Shown one piece after another: positions 8,151 through 16,736 of a stretch of 64,000 nucleotides of DNA. The stretch comes from JBBQWZ01 sp038210135 (GTDB lineage: Bacteria > Acidobacteriota > Terriglobia > Bryobacterales > Bryobacteraceae). Under the pieces are notes generated by a model, which was given only the letters and a program-made list of their open reading frames with translations, had not been told where the DNA came from and did not search any database. A program made the translations under genes and the position numbers. Position 1 is the first letter of the stretch; each line of letters starts with the position of its first letter. The DNA is taken from assembly GCA_038210135.1 (NCBI GenBank), contig JBBQWZ010000021.1, forward strand, positions 1 to 64,000. The letters run 5' to 3'.

Positions 8151-9887
8151 ATGACGTTCCCCAAATTTCCCCTTTTCTCCGAGGCCCAAGAACTGGCCTT
8201 GGGCGCAAGTCCGTCCGCCGAGTCTTTGGCCGATGAGACTCCTGTCGACAACTCGTTTGCCGATATCCTTTCGCAATTTGAAAAGGAGCACGCGACCAAA
8301 CGCGGTGAGACGCTGCAAGGCGTTATCGTGTCGATGGACGCGGAGTCCGTTTTCGTCGGCATTGGCCGCAAAAACGACGGCCTGCTTCCGATCGCGTCGG
8401 TCAAGGACGACAAGGGCGAAGTGCTCGTCAAAGTCGGCGACAAGCTGATCGTGACGATTACGGGCCGCGATCAGGAGGGCAATTATCAGCTCTCGACGAT
8501 GAAGGTGGAGCGGCCGAAGGATTGGTCCGCGCTCGAATCCGCGTTTGCCGAGAAGAAGGTGATCGCCGGCGTCGTGAAGGAATCCGTCAAGGGCGGACTC
8601 CGCGTCGACATTGGCATGACCGCCTTCATGCCGGCCTCGCGCAGCGGTGCGCGGGATCAGGCGGAGATGGACAAGTTGGTCGGCCAGGAAATCGAGTGCC
8701 GGCTGATCAAGCTCGATAAAGAGAAGGACGACATCGTCGTCGATCGCCGTTCTGTGCTCGAAGAGCAGCGCATGCGCGCGAAGTCGGATGCGTTCGACGC
8801 GATCCAGGAAGGCGCCATTCTCACCGGCACCATCCGCAGTGTGACGGACTTCGGAGCGTTCGTTGATTTGGGTGGCCTCGACGGACTGCTGCACGTCACC
8901 GATCTGGCCTGGAACCGTGTGGCGAAGCCTTCGGACGTCCTCAAAGTCGGCGATACGATCGAAGTCAAGGTTCTCAAAGTCAACGCCGCTACCAGGAAGA
9001 TCTCGCTGGGCCGGAAGCAACTGCTGCCGGATCCGTGGTCGCTGGTCGCCGACAAGTACACCGTGGGCGAGCGTCTGAAGGGCACCGTCACGCGCCTCAC
9101 CGATTTCGGCGCGTTCGTCGAACTCGAACCGGGTATTGAAGGCCTGATCCACGTCTCCGAAATGTCGTGGACCAAAAAGGTTCGCAAGCCGTCCGACATT
9201 CTGAAGCCGGGCGAACTGGTGGAAGCCGTCATTCTCGGCGTAAATCCAGGCGAACGCCGGATCTCTCTCGGCCTCAAACAGGCGCTCGGCGATCCGTGGG
9301 AAGACGCGAAAGAGAAGTATGTGAAGGACGCCATTTTTGACGTCCCGGTCACTTCGTTGCAGCCGTTCGGAGTCTTCGTCGATCTTGGCAACGACCTCGA
9401 GGGCATGATCCACATTGGGGATATCAGCCGCGAAAAGCGATTGAACCACCCCAGCGAAGTTTTGAAGGTTGGACAAGTGGTCCGCGCCCAGGTCCTCGGC
9501 CTCGATGAAGATCGGCGGCGGGTTCGTCTCGGCATGAAGCAGTTGGAACCGATTCCGCTGTCGAGCGCCGACGAATATATCGCCGAACACAAGGTCGGCG
9601 ATATGGTCACCGGCCGGGTGGTCGATGTCAGCAGCACGCGCGCCAAAGTCCAGGTGGACGAGGGCGTGACGGCGACCTGTATTCTGTCTGGCGGATCCGC
9701 CGCCGCGGCCCCGAAAGCGGCTCCCGCCGACCTTTCGTCCATGACGGCCCTCCTTACTGCTCGCTGGAAGAGCGGCGGCGGAGCGGCGTCGGGTCCGGAA
9801 CCGATCAAAGCGGGCCAGATCCGGTCTTTTAAAGTCACCAACTTGGACGCAGCCGCCAAGAAGATCGAACTGGAACTCGCCAACTAG
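8151..9887 (+). CDS. rpsA: 30S ribosomal protein S1
   Basis: RNA-binding ribosomal protein that brings mRNA to the 30S subunit; 578 residues, close to the usual length for six-domain S1. Six S1/OB-fold units can be traced. Units 3 and 4 are canonical (TGTIRSVTDFGAFVDLGGLDGLLHVTDL; KGTVTRLTDFGAFVELEPGIEGLIHVSEM) and unit 5 (FDVPVTSLQPFGVFVDLGNDLEGMIHIGD) is good. Units 1-2 are the divergent ribosome-binding pair. Unit 6 starts normally (GRVVDVSSTRAKVQVDEGVTATCI) but is then broken by an Ala/Gly/Pro-rich stretch of about 55 residues before its last strand. The start ATG lacks a strong ribosome-binding site, as is common for S1. Confidence 0.93.
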   Translation: MTFPKFPLFSEAQELALGASPSAESLADETPVDNSFADILSQFEKEHATKRGETLQGVIVSMDAESVFVGIGRKNDGLLPIASVKDDKGEVLVKVGDKLIVTITGRDQEGNYQLSTMKVERPKDWSALESAFAEKKVIAGVVKESVKGGLRVDIGMTAFMPASRSGARDQAEMDKLVGQEIECRLIKLDKEKDDIVVDRRSVLEEQRMRAKSDAFDAIQEGAILTGTIRSVTDFGAFVDLGGLDGLLHVTDLAWNRVAKPSDVLKVGDTIEVKVLKVNAATRKISLGRKQLLPDPWSLVADKYTVGERLKGTVTRLTDFGAFVELEPGIEGLIHVSEMSWTKKVRKPSDILKPGELVEAVILGVNPGERRISLGLKQALGDPWEDAKEKYVKDAIFDVPVTSLQPFGVFVDLGNDLEGMIHIGDISREKRLNHPSEVLKVGQVVRAQVLGLDEDRRRVRLGMKQLEPIPLSSADEYIAEHKVGDMVTGRVVDVSSTRAKVQVDEGVTATCILSGGSAAAAPKAAPADLSSMTALLTARWKSGGGAASGPEPIKAGQIRSFKVTNLDAAAKKIELELAN

Positions 9888-9896
9888 AGACCGCTT

Positions 9897-9913
9897 GGCC
9901 CCTCTTTGGGGCC
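9897..9913 (+). terminator. Hairpin after rpsA
   Basis: A perfect 6-bp stem GGCCCC (9897-9902) / GGGGCC (9908-9913) with loop TCTTT begins 10 bases after the rpsA stop. There is no run of T, so it is a stability hairpin or a weak terminator. Confidence 0.5.
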
Positions 9914-10062
9914 ACTTCACCACGGAATCTTTACAAATAGCCGGGCCAGTCGCTTGTGACCTTTTGGGCACGGGCTCGTCTATCTCAATGTTGCCGCTGC
10001 AAAGAAACGCGTTTCGAAAGGGTGGACCCGCGACGGCGGTGATCATAAATTCGGCCGCGCAC

Positions 10063-10632
10063 ATGGACGAATCGTCGCTGATTCGGGCGGCTCAAACGGG
10101 CGATCAGGCCGCGTTTGAGCAACTGGTCCGGAGCTACGACCAAAGTGTGCTCCGGCTGGCGATGAACCTTCTGCGTTCGCCGGACGACGCGCAAGACGTT
10201 TACCAGGAAGCGTTTCTACGAGTTTTCAAAAACCTCCACGCGTTCCGGTTCGATTGCAGTTTTCATACGTGGCTCTATCGAATCGTAACCAACCTCTGCC
10301 TGGATCACTTGCGCAAGCGGAAAGTCCGGCGCGAGGAGCCGACCGTATTAACGACCGCCGAGGGTCCGTTGGATCGCATGGATTCGGTCGCCGAGGAGCG
10401 GGCGGACGGCAATCCGCAACGGTCTTTGTTTAGCGGGGAATTGAAGTCGAAAATCCGGGAGACTCTGGCGGAGTTGACTCCGCGCGAACGGATGGTTTTT
10501 GAGCTGCGCCACTATCAGGGCCTGCGGCTGCGTGCCATCGGGGAAATGCTGGGGACGACGGAAGAGGCGGCGAAGAACTGCCTGTTCCGGGCCACGCAAA
10601 AGATGCGGGCTGCTTTGGGAGATTTTTTATGA
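10063..10632 (+). CDS. ECF (RpoE-type) RNA polymerase sigma factor
   Basis: A 189-residue extracytoplasmic-function sigma factor. Region 2 is AFEQLVRSYDQSVLRLAMNLLRSPDDAQDVYQEAFLRVFKN with the -10-binding FHTWLYRIVTNLCLDHLRK. A charged linker follows, and then region 4 (LTPRERMVFELRHYQGLRLRAIGEMLGTTEEAAKNCLFRATQKMR) carrying the helix-turn-helix. The ATG at 10063 (MDESSLIRAAQTGDQAAFEQL) matches the family N-terminus; the frame stays open upstream to 9895 but codes for nothing recognisable. The stop overlaps the next gene in ATGA, the usual arrangement with an anti-sigma factor. Confidence 0.95.
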   Translation: MDESSLIRAAQTGDQAAFEQLVRSYDQSVLRLAMNLLRSPDDAQDVYQEAFLRVFKNLHAFRFDCSFHTWLYRIVTNLCLDHLRKRKVRREEPTVLTTAEGPLDRMDSVAEERADGNPQRSLFSGELKSKIRETLAELTPRERMVFELRHYQGLRLRAIGEMLGTTEEAAKNCLFRATQKMRAALGDFL

Positions 10633-11576
10633 ACTGTCAAGGCGTGAAAGATACGCTGCCGCTGTTCCTCTACGGCGAATTGACGTTTGACGAGGAAGAC
10701 CGCGTCGAAGATCACCTCAGCGGGTGTGCGGCTTGCCGGGATGAACTGGATCTTGTTCGGGCCATGAACGCCGCTCTTTCGAGTAGGGCGGCGGAACCTT
10801 CCACGGTCTTACTGCGCAACTGCCGGGAATCCTTGTGGGAACGCTTGGAGCAGGAGCGCAAAGTCGCCGCAGTGGTAGCGGCCAGTCCCTGGACCAAAGT
10901 CCGGAGCACAATCTCCGCCGTCTGGAATTGGCATGTTCCCCGACCGATCGGCGCGCTCGCGTTGCTCATGATCGGCTTCGTCGGAGCGCTGCTGACCGTC
11001 GATCGAGTTCCGGGCGCGAAGCCAGCAGCAGCTGTGGCGCAGGCCGATCCAACCATGTCGCGCGTTCGGTATGTCGAACCGGATGGAGCTGGACGGGTTC
11101 AGATTGTCCTCGATGAGACGCGCCAGCGCGTGGTTTCGGGAAAGCTGGATGATGCTCCGATCCGCCAGATGCTGCTCGCCGCGGCGCGCGATTCGCAGGA
11201 TCCAGGGTTGCGGGGCGAGACGCTCGGAATTCTCAACGGCCGCTCCGACGAATCGGAAGTTCGAGAAGCACTGATGTATGCGATGCAGCATGATTCGAAT
11301 GCGGGCGTTCGTTTAAAGGCGCTGGCTGGCCTGAAGGCATTCGCACAGGAGCCGGAGGTGCAGAAGACTCTGGCGCAGACTGTGCTTTCCGACCTGAATC
11401 CGGGCGTACGCGCCGAGGCCATTGATCTTTTGACGCAAGGCCTGACGCGCGGTGGCGGACAGCAGCAGTTGATCGGCGTCCTGCGGCAACTCATGCGCAA
11501 GGAAAGCAACGGCTATGTTCGAATGCGTTGTCAGCGCGCTCTCGAAGAATTGAACGCGTCCGCTGAGACCTATTAA
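10629..11576 (+). CDS. Anti-sigma factor: zinc finger, TM helix, HEAT-like C-terminus
   Basis: The N-terminus is a zf-HC2/anti-sigma zinc domain (DHLSGCAACRDEL, H-x3-C-x2-C) expected to hold the upstream ECF sigma at the membrane. A single hydrophobic segment (IGALALLMIGFVGALLTV, about residues 115-132) crosses the membrane. The extracytoplasmic part ends in repeated helical units (MLLAAARDSQDPGLRGETLGIL, ALMYAMQHDSNAGVRLKALAGL, TLAQTVLSDLNPGVRAEAIDLL) that look like HEAT repeats. That is an unusual sensor domain for this class, and these repeats could bind the signal or a partner. It is translationally coupled to the sigma gene (ATGA, 10629-10632). Confidence 0.88.
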   Translation: MNCQGVKDTLPLFLYGELTFDEEDRVEDHLSGCAACRDELDLVRAMNAALSSRAAEPSTVLLRNCRESLWERLEQERKVAAVVAASPWTKVRSTISAVWNWHVPRPIGALALLMIGFVGALLTVDRVPGAKPAAAVAQADPTMSRVRYVEPDGAGRVQIVLDETRQRVVSGKLDDAPIRQMLLAAARDSQDPGLRGETLGILNGRSDESEVREALMYAMQHDSNAGVRLKALAGLKAFAQEPEVQKTLAQTVLSDLNPGVRAEAIDLLTQGLTRGGGQQQLIGVLRQLMRKESNGYVRMRCQRALEELNASAETY

Positions 11577-11679
11577 AAGAGAGACAATTGGCCTTCCCTG
11601 TGCCAATGGGGTGGACCGGCGTTACGGAAGCGCCCGGCGCGCGTAGAAATGATGACGTGCGTAGGCATTTGAAAGCAAT

Positions 11680-12870
11680 ATGAAGTCGGTTTTCACAATC
11701 CTGGCGTCGATCGGACTGGCGTCCTTGCTCGGAGCGCAGACCAGCGCCGAACAGCCCTCGGTAATGACGCGGGACGGCGGGTACTGGATTCTGACCCGGC
11801 AAGGCTCCGCGCCCTGCTCCTCCATCGGAACGCTAAAAATCGCAACCCGCGGTCGCGTCACGTTGCGCGGCGCCGCCGTGGACCGGATCCAATACACGGT
11901 TACGCAGCGCACGAAGGCCCGCACCGAACTCGATGCGCGGCGGACGATTGGTTCCTTGGTTGTCAATACGCGTCCGCGCGGCGAGAATACGACGCTTGCT
12001 TTAATGACCGTCGAAAACCCCGGTGTCTTGACCGAGGTGATGATCAAAGTTCCGAAGACGCTGCGCGAAGCGTGGGTCGAAACGCAAATCGGCGGCGTGG
12101 AGGTGACGGATCTGGAAGGTCTGATTACCGCGATCACCTCCGCTGGCCAAGTGGTGGTCGATCGCGTCGGAGCCGGCGCGACTGCAAAGACGGGCGGCGG
12201 CGAAATCCGGATCGGTAGAGTGGCCGGACCGGTTCGATGCAATTCCGGAGCTGGCTCAATCTACGTCGAAAGCGCGCGCGGAGAAACCTGGTGCGACACG
12301 GCAGGCGGCGAAATCTCCGTCCGCGAGGTCGGCGGTCCGCTTCACGCTTTCACCCAGGGCGGCAACATCCAGGTGGAACGCGCCGCTTCGAGCGTTTCGG
12401 CCCGTTCCGGCGAAGGCTTGATCGAAGTGCTTCAGGCCGGCGGAATGGTCTCGGCGGAGACTCGCGGCGGATCCATTCAAATCGGGACTGCCCGCGGCGT
12501 CCACTGCGAATCCGCAGCCGGGGCTATTCGCTTCAAGAGCCTCGCAGGTCCGGTTCGGGCGTCGACAGCCTACGGCAGTATCCTCGCTGAGTTGATGTCC
12601 GGAGCGCGCCTTGAGGATTCGTCTCTTTGGGCAGGTTCGGGCGATGTTACGGTCCTGATCCCGGCCAGCCTTTCGCTCGCTGTGCAGGCGCGGAACGATT
12701 CCGGCCCCAGTCTGGGCAAGATCATTTCCGATTTCCCGGAGATTCGCCCCAAAGTATCCGAGATCGATCGCGCGCGCCCTTGGATCGCCGAAGGTTCGCT
12801 GAATGGCGGCGGCCCCGTATTGCGAATCACCGTGGCCGGCGGCTCCATCTACATCCGCCGCCAAAAATAG
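11680..12870 (+). CDS. Secreted beta-strand-repeat protein (DUF4097-like)
   Basis: The 396-residue protein begins with a signal peptide (MKSVFTILASIGLASLLGA, then QTSAEQ). It continues with many short glycine-bounded strands such as VRCNSGAGSIYVESARGETW and TAGGEISVREVGG. This is the pattern of DUF4097/putative-adhesin proteins that form a right-handed or stacked beta structure. It follows the ECF sigma/anti-sigma pair by 103 bp on the same strand, so it may belong to that regulon as an envelope-stress output. No enzymatic residues are apparent. Confidence 0.72.
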   Translation: MKSVFTILASIGLASLLGAQTSAEQPSVMTRDGGYWILTRQGSAPCSSIGTLKIATRGRVTLRGAAVDRIQYTVTQRTKARTELDARRTIGSLVVNTRPRGENTTLALMTVENPGVLTEVMIKVPKTLREAWVETQIGGVEVTDLEGLITAITSAGQVVVDRVGAGATAKTGGGEIRIGRVAGPVRCNSGAGSIYVESARGETWCDTAGGEISVREVGGPLHAFTQGGNIQVERAASSVSARSGEGLIEVLQAGGMVSAETRGGSIQIGTARGVHCESAAGAIRFKSLAGPVRASTAYGSILAELMSGARLEDSSLWAGSGDVTVLIPASLSLAVQARNDSGPSLGKIISDFPEIRPKVSEIDRARPWIAEGSLNGGGPVLRITVAGGSIYIRRQK

Positions 12871-12874
12871 CCGT

Positions 12875-13693
12875 TTACGTTAGCGTCCGAAGGCGCTCCT
12901 GGCGGCTGATCACCTGCTGGATTCTGACTCCGTAGTTCCCCTCCATCACGACCACATCCCCGCGGGCGATGACGCAATTGTTCACGATGATTTCGACCGG
13001 CTCGCTGATCGCGCGATTCAGCTCGACAATGGAGCCGGAGGTGAGCTTGATGATGTCTTTGAGCGGCAATTGCGCCCGGCCGAACGACACGCTGACCGGC
13101 AATTCGACATCGTACAAAAGATCGAGCGTCTTGGCGGGCGCTGCTCCGATCGGTTCCGCGAGCCTTCGCTCTGCCGGGGCCAAGGCATCGGTTAATGGCT
13201 TGCTTACAGCCATGATTAGCGCCGCCTTGCCCGACTTGAGTTGGATCGCCACTTGAACTAGCTGCAGTTCCGGAGGCAAGCCCGCTTCGCGCGCGGTGGG
13301 AGTCGAGGCCGTGACTTCGCGCGACAGGCGGCCGGATAGCGCTTGGCACAGGCCGCTGACAGCTTGTCCAATCAATTCCACGAAGCTGGAACGGGAGGTT
13401 TCCGGATCCGAGTCCGCTTCGCTGATTCCGGCGGATTCGAGCACGGCCGAGCTGACTTTCTTTTCGTCGGATTCAGCGCTGAGGATCCAGACCGTCGCAC
13501 CGTTTATACCGTGCAGTGGATTCTCGAGAACCAGGCTACCCGCGGGATCGCGTCCGGCAGGCGAATCCACCGCGGACCATTCGATCGGCGGCCGCGAACC
13601 CGTTAGCGAATCGAGAGCGGCGCCGAGCCGATCCGCGAATTCGTCGAAGAGCCATCGTTCGTGAGTATGCAAGTCGCGCATGAATTTTTCCAT
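12875..13693 (-). CDS. FliN-domain motor switch protein with long N-terminal part
   Basis: The last 80 residues are a clear FliN/SpoA domain (LLYDVELPVSVSFGRAQLPLKDIIKLTSGS, then VEIIVNNCVIARGDVVVMEGNYGVRI). This is the C-ring surface that binds FliM or another FliN copy and docks the export ATPase complex. The first 190 residues are not a standard FliN region; they resemble loosely the CheC-like middle domain seen in FliM/FliY (SFVELIGQAVSGLCQALSGRL). At 272 residues it is far longer than FliN (about 100-140). It is the last gene of the minus-strand flagellar block, just after fliA. A separate 82-residue FliN lies at 19880-20128. It could be the FliM or FliY equivalent here. Confidence 0.8.
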   Translation of the reverse strand: MEKFMRDLHTHERWLFDEFADRLGAALDSLTGSRPPIEWSAVDSPAGRDPAGSLVLENPLHGINGATVWILSAESDEKKVSSAVLESAGISEADSDPETSRSSFVELIGQAVSGLCQALSGRLSREVTASTPTAREAGLPPELQLVQVAIQLKSGKAALIMAVSKPLTDALAPAERRLAEPIGAAPAKTLDLLYDVELPVSVSFGRAQLPLKDIIKLTSGSIVELNRAISEPVEIIVNNCVIARGDVVVMEGNYGVRIQQVISRQERLRTLT

Positions 13694-13700
13694 CCGCCGC

Positions 13701-14486
13701 CTACAGAACGGCTTGTCCGCGGTTCATCGGCCAGCATTTCTCCATGTAGGTCCGCAGCCGAAGAATTGCCTGCGACTTCAGTTGCGAAATACGTGACTCA
13801 TGCAGCTTCACGATCTTCGCAATCTCTCGCAGCGTCAGCTCTTCGTGATAGTAAAGGCCCAGAACGGTTTTTTCCATTTTGGGCATCTTCTCGATGGCGT
13901 CCGCTAACAGCCGTTCCAATTCGGCTCGCTCCAGTAAGTGCGAGGGCCACGACTCCTCGTCGTCCGAAATGAACTTCAGCAAGTCCCTGCCATCTTCGTC
14001 CGAAGAAGCGCATTCCAGGCTGCCGAGGTTAACGCCGCGAATATCGACCAGCCAGTCGTGATATTCCTCGATCGAAATGCCGAGCTGATCCGCGATCTCG
14101 TCTTCACTCGGCATGCGCTGCAGACGCTGCTCCGCCTTCGCGATGGCGCTCTCAATCTGCTTGGACTTTTTCCGCTGCTGGCGGGGAGCCCAATCGAGGC
14201 CGCGCAAGCTGTCGAGGATGGCTCCGCGAATCTTGTACTCGGCATACGTCTTAAGCTTGACGTTGTGACTGGCGTCGAAGCGGTCGATCGCCGAAATCAA
14301 TCCGACCACGCCCGTCGATACCAGGTCCTCCAGATTGACGCTCTCGGGCAACCGCTCGTGGATTCGCCGGGCAATCAGCCGCACTTGCGGCAGATGTTCG
14401 AGAATCATCCGTTCCCGTTCAGCCGCTCCGGTCGGAACGCGCTGGTACGTCATCACCGCCGCCGTTCCCTGTTCGCTAGTCATCAC
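13701..14486 (-). CDS. fliA: Flagellar sigma factor FliA (sigma-28)
   Basis: Sigma-28 of 261 residues, directing late flagellar and chemotaxis promoters. Region 2 (VRLIARRIHERLPESVNLEDLVSTGVVGLISAIDRFD, then FKTYAEYKIRGAILDSLR-like sequence KLKTYAEYKIRGAILDSLRG) is followed by region 3 (RMPSEDEIADQLGISIEEYHDWL). Region 4 (MPKMEKTVLGLYYHEELTLREIAKIVKLHESRISQLKSQAILRLR) is intact. The ATG is preceded by AAGGTGA at good spacing. The antagonist FlgM is encoded at 28258-28560 in the same cluster, so the complete checkpoint switch is local. Confidence 0.95.
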   Translation of the reverse strand: MMTSEQGTAAVMTYQRVPTGAAERERMILEHLPQVRLIARRIHERLPESVNLEDLVSTGVVGLISAIDRFDASHNVKLKTYAEYKIRGAILDSLRGLDWAPRQQRKKSKQIESAIAKAEQRLQRMPSEDEIADQLGISIEEYHDWLVDIRGVNLGSLECASSDEDGRDLLKFISDDEESWPSHLLERAELERLLADAIEKMPKMEKTVLGLYYHEELTLREIAKIVKLHESRISQLKSQAILRLRTYMEKCWPMNRGQAVL

Positions 14487-14530
14487 TTGTCACCTTTCGG
14501 CAAACCTTTCGCCGCCGTTCGGGGCGGCCG

Positions 14531-16699
14531 CTAACCGATCAATCCCAGCGATCCGACGCGAATTCCAGCGGGAATTTCGCTGTGCGCGAGAATCGCGATG
14601 TTGGGCAGTGCGCCCTCTAAAATTTGATGAAGGAAATGCCGCGCGCCGCTGCTCGCGAGAATCACCGATGACGAATTGCTTCCACCCACGCCGCGCGACA
14701 CCCGATCGATCAAGTCGCGGATCCGCGTTGGATCCAGATTCAGGTGGCTGGTGGATTCTGAAAGCTGTACCGCGCCTTCGACAATTTGTTCGAGCGCCGG
14801 ATCCAGCAAATAGGCCGGCAGTTCCCCACTCGCGGCAAGATACGGCTTCACCAGCGATCGCCGGATCGCCTGGCGGACGTATTCCGTCAGCAGCACCGGA
14901 TTCTTGGTCATCGAAGCCGCTTCCCCGAGCGACTCGAGTATCGTTACCGCATCCCGGATGGACACCCGCTCACGCAGCAGGTTTTGAAAGACACGCTGCA
15001 CCGAAGACATCGACAACAGCTTGGGAACTAGGTCCTCAACGACTTTGCTGTTCTCTTCCGCGACCCGATCGAGAATCTTCTTGGTATCCTGCCGCGATAG
15101 CAGTTCGTGACAATAGCGGCGGATGATTTCAGCCAGATGGGTGCCGAGGACGCTAACCGGATCGACGACTGTATAGCCAGCTTGACGCGCTTCTTCTGAG
15201 CGGTTCGACGCAACCCACACGGCCGGCATGCCAAAGGCGGGGTCTTTCGTCGGCGTTCCTTCAATTTCCTGCGGAGAGCCGCCTGCGTGGATCGCCAGGT
15301 CGCAGTTCGGCATCAGTTCGAAGCGCGTGACCTCCACACCCTTTAGCAAGATGACGTACTCGCCGACCTTCAGCGCCAGGTTGTCCGTCACCCGTACGGC
15401 CGGAATCAGGTACCCCATCTCGGTGGCAAGCTGGCGGCGCAGATTGGCGATTCGCCGAAGCAAGGGCGAGTTCGCACCACCTTCCACCATCCGCACGAGA
15501 CCGAGTCCGACCTCGATTGCGAGCGGTTCCACCTTGAGCAGGTCTTCCAGGTTCTCTTTCGCCGGCGCGGTGGCCGTAGCGGCACCCGGCGGCAAATTCT
15601 CGTCACCGGCACTTTTTTGCCGCATGCGCCAAGCCGAGAATCCCACACCAGTAGCCAGTAATAGGAACGGAATAACCGGCAGTCCAGGCAAAGCCGCGAG
15701 AGCGACCAGGACACCCGATGCCATCCAGAGCGGTTGTGGATTACTGAATACCTGCCTGGCAACGTCGGCACCTAGCTTGTGGTCCGATCCGGCCCGGGTG
15801 ACGATCATGCCGCCGGTTACCGAGATCATCAGCGCCGGGATCACGGTGACCAGTCCGTCGCCGATGGTCAGCACCGTATAGGTAGTCAAGGCGCGCTTCA
15901 GTTCCATGCCGTGCTGCAGGACACCGATCAGAAAGCCAGCCAGAATATTGATGGACGTGATCAGAATGCTCGCCACGGCATCTCGCTGGGTGAACCGGGA
16001 AGCGCCGTCCATGGCGCCGTAGAACTCGGCTTCGCTCGCCAATTGACGACGTCGCGCACGCGCTTCCCCCTCGTCGATCAGCCCGGCGTTCAGGTCCGAA
16101 TCGATGGCCATCTGCTTGCCGGGAAGGGCATCCAAAGTGAAGCGGGCGGTCACTTCAGAGATTCGGACGGCGCCATGATTGATGACGACGTATTGGATCG
16201 CGATCAGGACCAGGAAGATTACCAGGCCGATCACGTAGTTGCCGCCCACCACGAAGTTTCCGAAGGCTTCAATCACGTGGCCGGCGGCGGCGGTGCCGGA
16301 GTTTCCTTGCGTCAAAATCAACCGTGTCGAAGAAATGTTCAGTGCCAGCCGGAATAGCGTCAGCAGTAAGAGCGTCGTCGGAAAGACCGTGAATTCGACC
16401 GGCCGGGTGATGTACATCGACACCAGCAGAACGATCACGGACAGAGTGATGTTGGTGCTGATCAGAAGATCGAGCATGAACGACGGCAACGGAACGATCA
16501 TCGCCAACACGATGCCCAGAACGACCATCGGCACGATCAGTTCGGATGCGCCATTCAGCATTTTGGGCATCGCGATCGGCGACGACACCTTGCCCACTTT
16601 TACGAGTTTGCCGCCTGGGGGTTTCAAATCAGTGCCGCGTCCCGAATTGGAGGTTGCCACTGGCTTCAGTGTTCCGATTTGGCTGGTTGCGGAGGCCAT
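14531..16699 (-). CDS. flhA: FlhA, export gate protein
   Basis: Core subunit of the flagellar type III export gate, 722 residues (usual about 690-700). The N-terminal half has eight hydrophobic segments, starting with IVPMVVLGIVLAMIVPLPSFMLDLLI. Between them lies the conserved FHIPEP-region sequence RISEVTARFTLDALPGKQMAIDSDLNAGLIDEGEARARR. The C-terminal half is the cytosolic ring domain that docks chaperone-substrate complexes (GLVRMVEGGANSPLLRRIANLRRQLATEMGYLIPAVRVTDN). It sits between flhB and fliA. No flhF or flhG follows, unlike many polar-flagellate operons. Confidence 0.96.
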   Translation of the reverse strand: MASATSQIGTLKPVATSNSGRGTDLKPPGGKLVKVGKVSSPIAMPKMLNGASELIVPMVVLGIVLAMIVPLPSFMLDLLISTNITLSVIVLLVSMYITRPVEFTVFPTTLLLLTLFRLALNISSTRLILTQGNSGTAAAGHVIEAFGNFVVGGNYVIGLVIFLVLIAIQYVVINHGAVRISEVTARFTLDALPGKQMAIDSDLNAGLIDEGEARARRRQLASEAEFYGAMDGASRFTQRDAVASILITSINILAGFLIGVLQHGMELKRALTTYTVLTIGDGLVTVIPALMISVTGGMIVTRAGSDHKLGADVARQVFSNPQPLWMASGVLVALAALPGLPVIPFLLLATGVGFSAWRMRQKSAGDENLPPGAATATAPAKENLEDLLKVEPLAIEVGLGLVRMVEGGANSPLLRRIANLRRQLATEMGYLIPAVRVTDNLALKVGEYVILLKGVEVTRFELMPNCDLAIHAGGSPQEIEGTPTKDPAFGMPAVWVASNRSEEARQAGYTVVDPVSVLGTHLAEIIRRYCHELLSRQDTKKILDRVAEENSKVVEDLVPKLLSMSSVQRVFQNLLRERVSIRDAVTILESLGEAASMTKNPVLLTEYVRQAIRRSLVKPYLAASGELPAYLLDPALEQIVEGAVQLSESTSHLNLDPTRIRDLIDRVSRGVGGSNSSSVILASSGARHFLHQILEGALPNIAILAHSEIPAGIRVGSLGLIG

Positions 16700-16736
16700 T
16701 GATGCTTTCCACAGACTGATTAAGCACTCGGCATGC

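Noticed and set aside
8121..10064. Open frame of about 650 codons opposite rpsA
   Set aside because: Antisense shadow of S1; composition rich in Asp, Arg and Phe, no domain, no ribosome-binding site.
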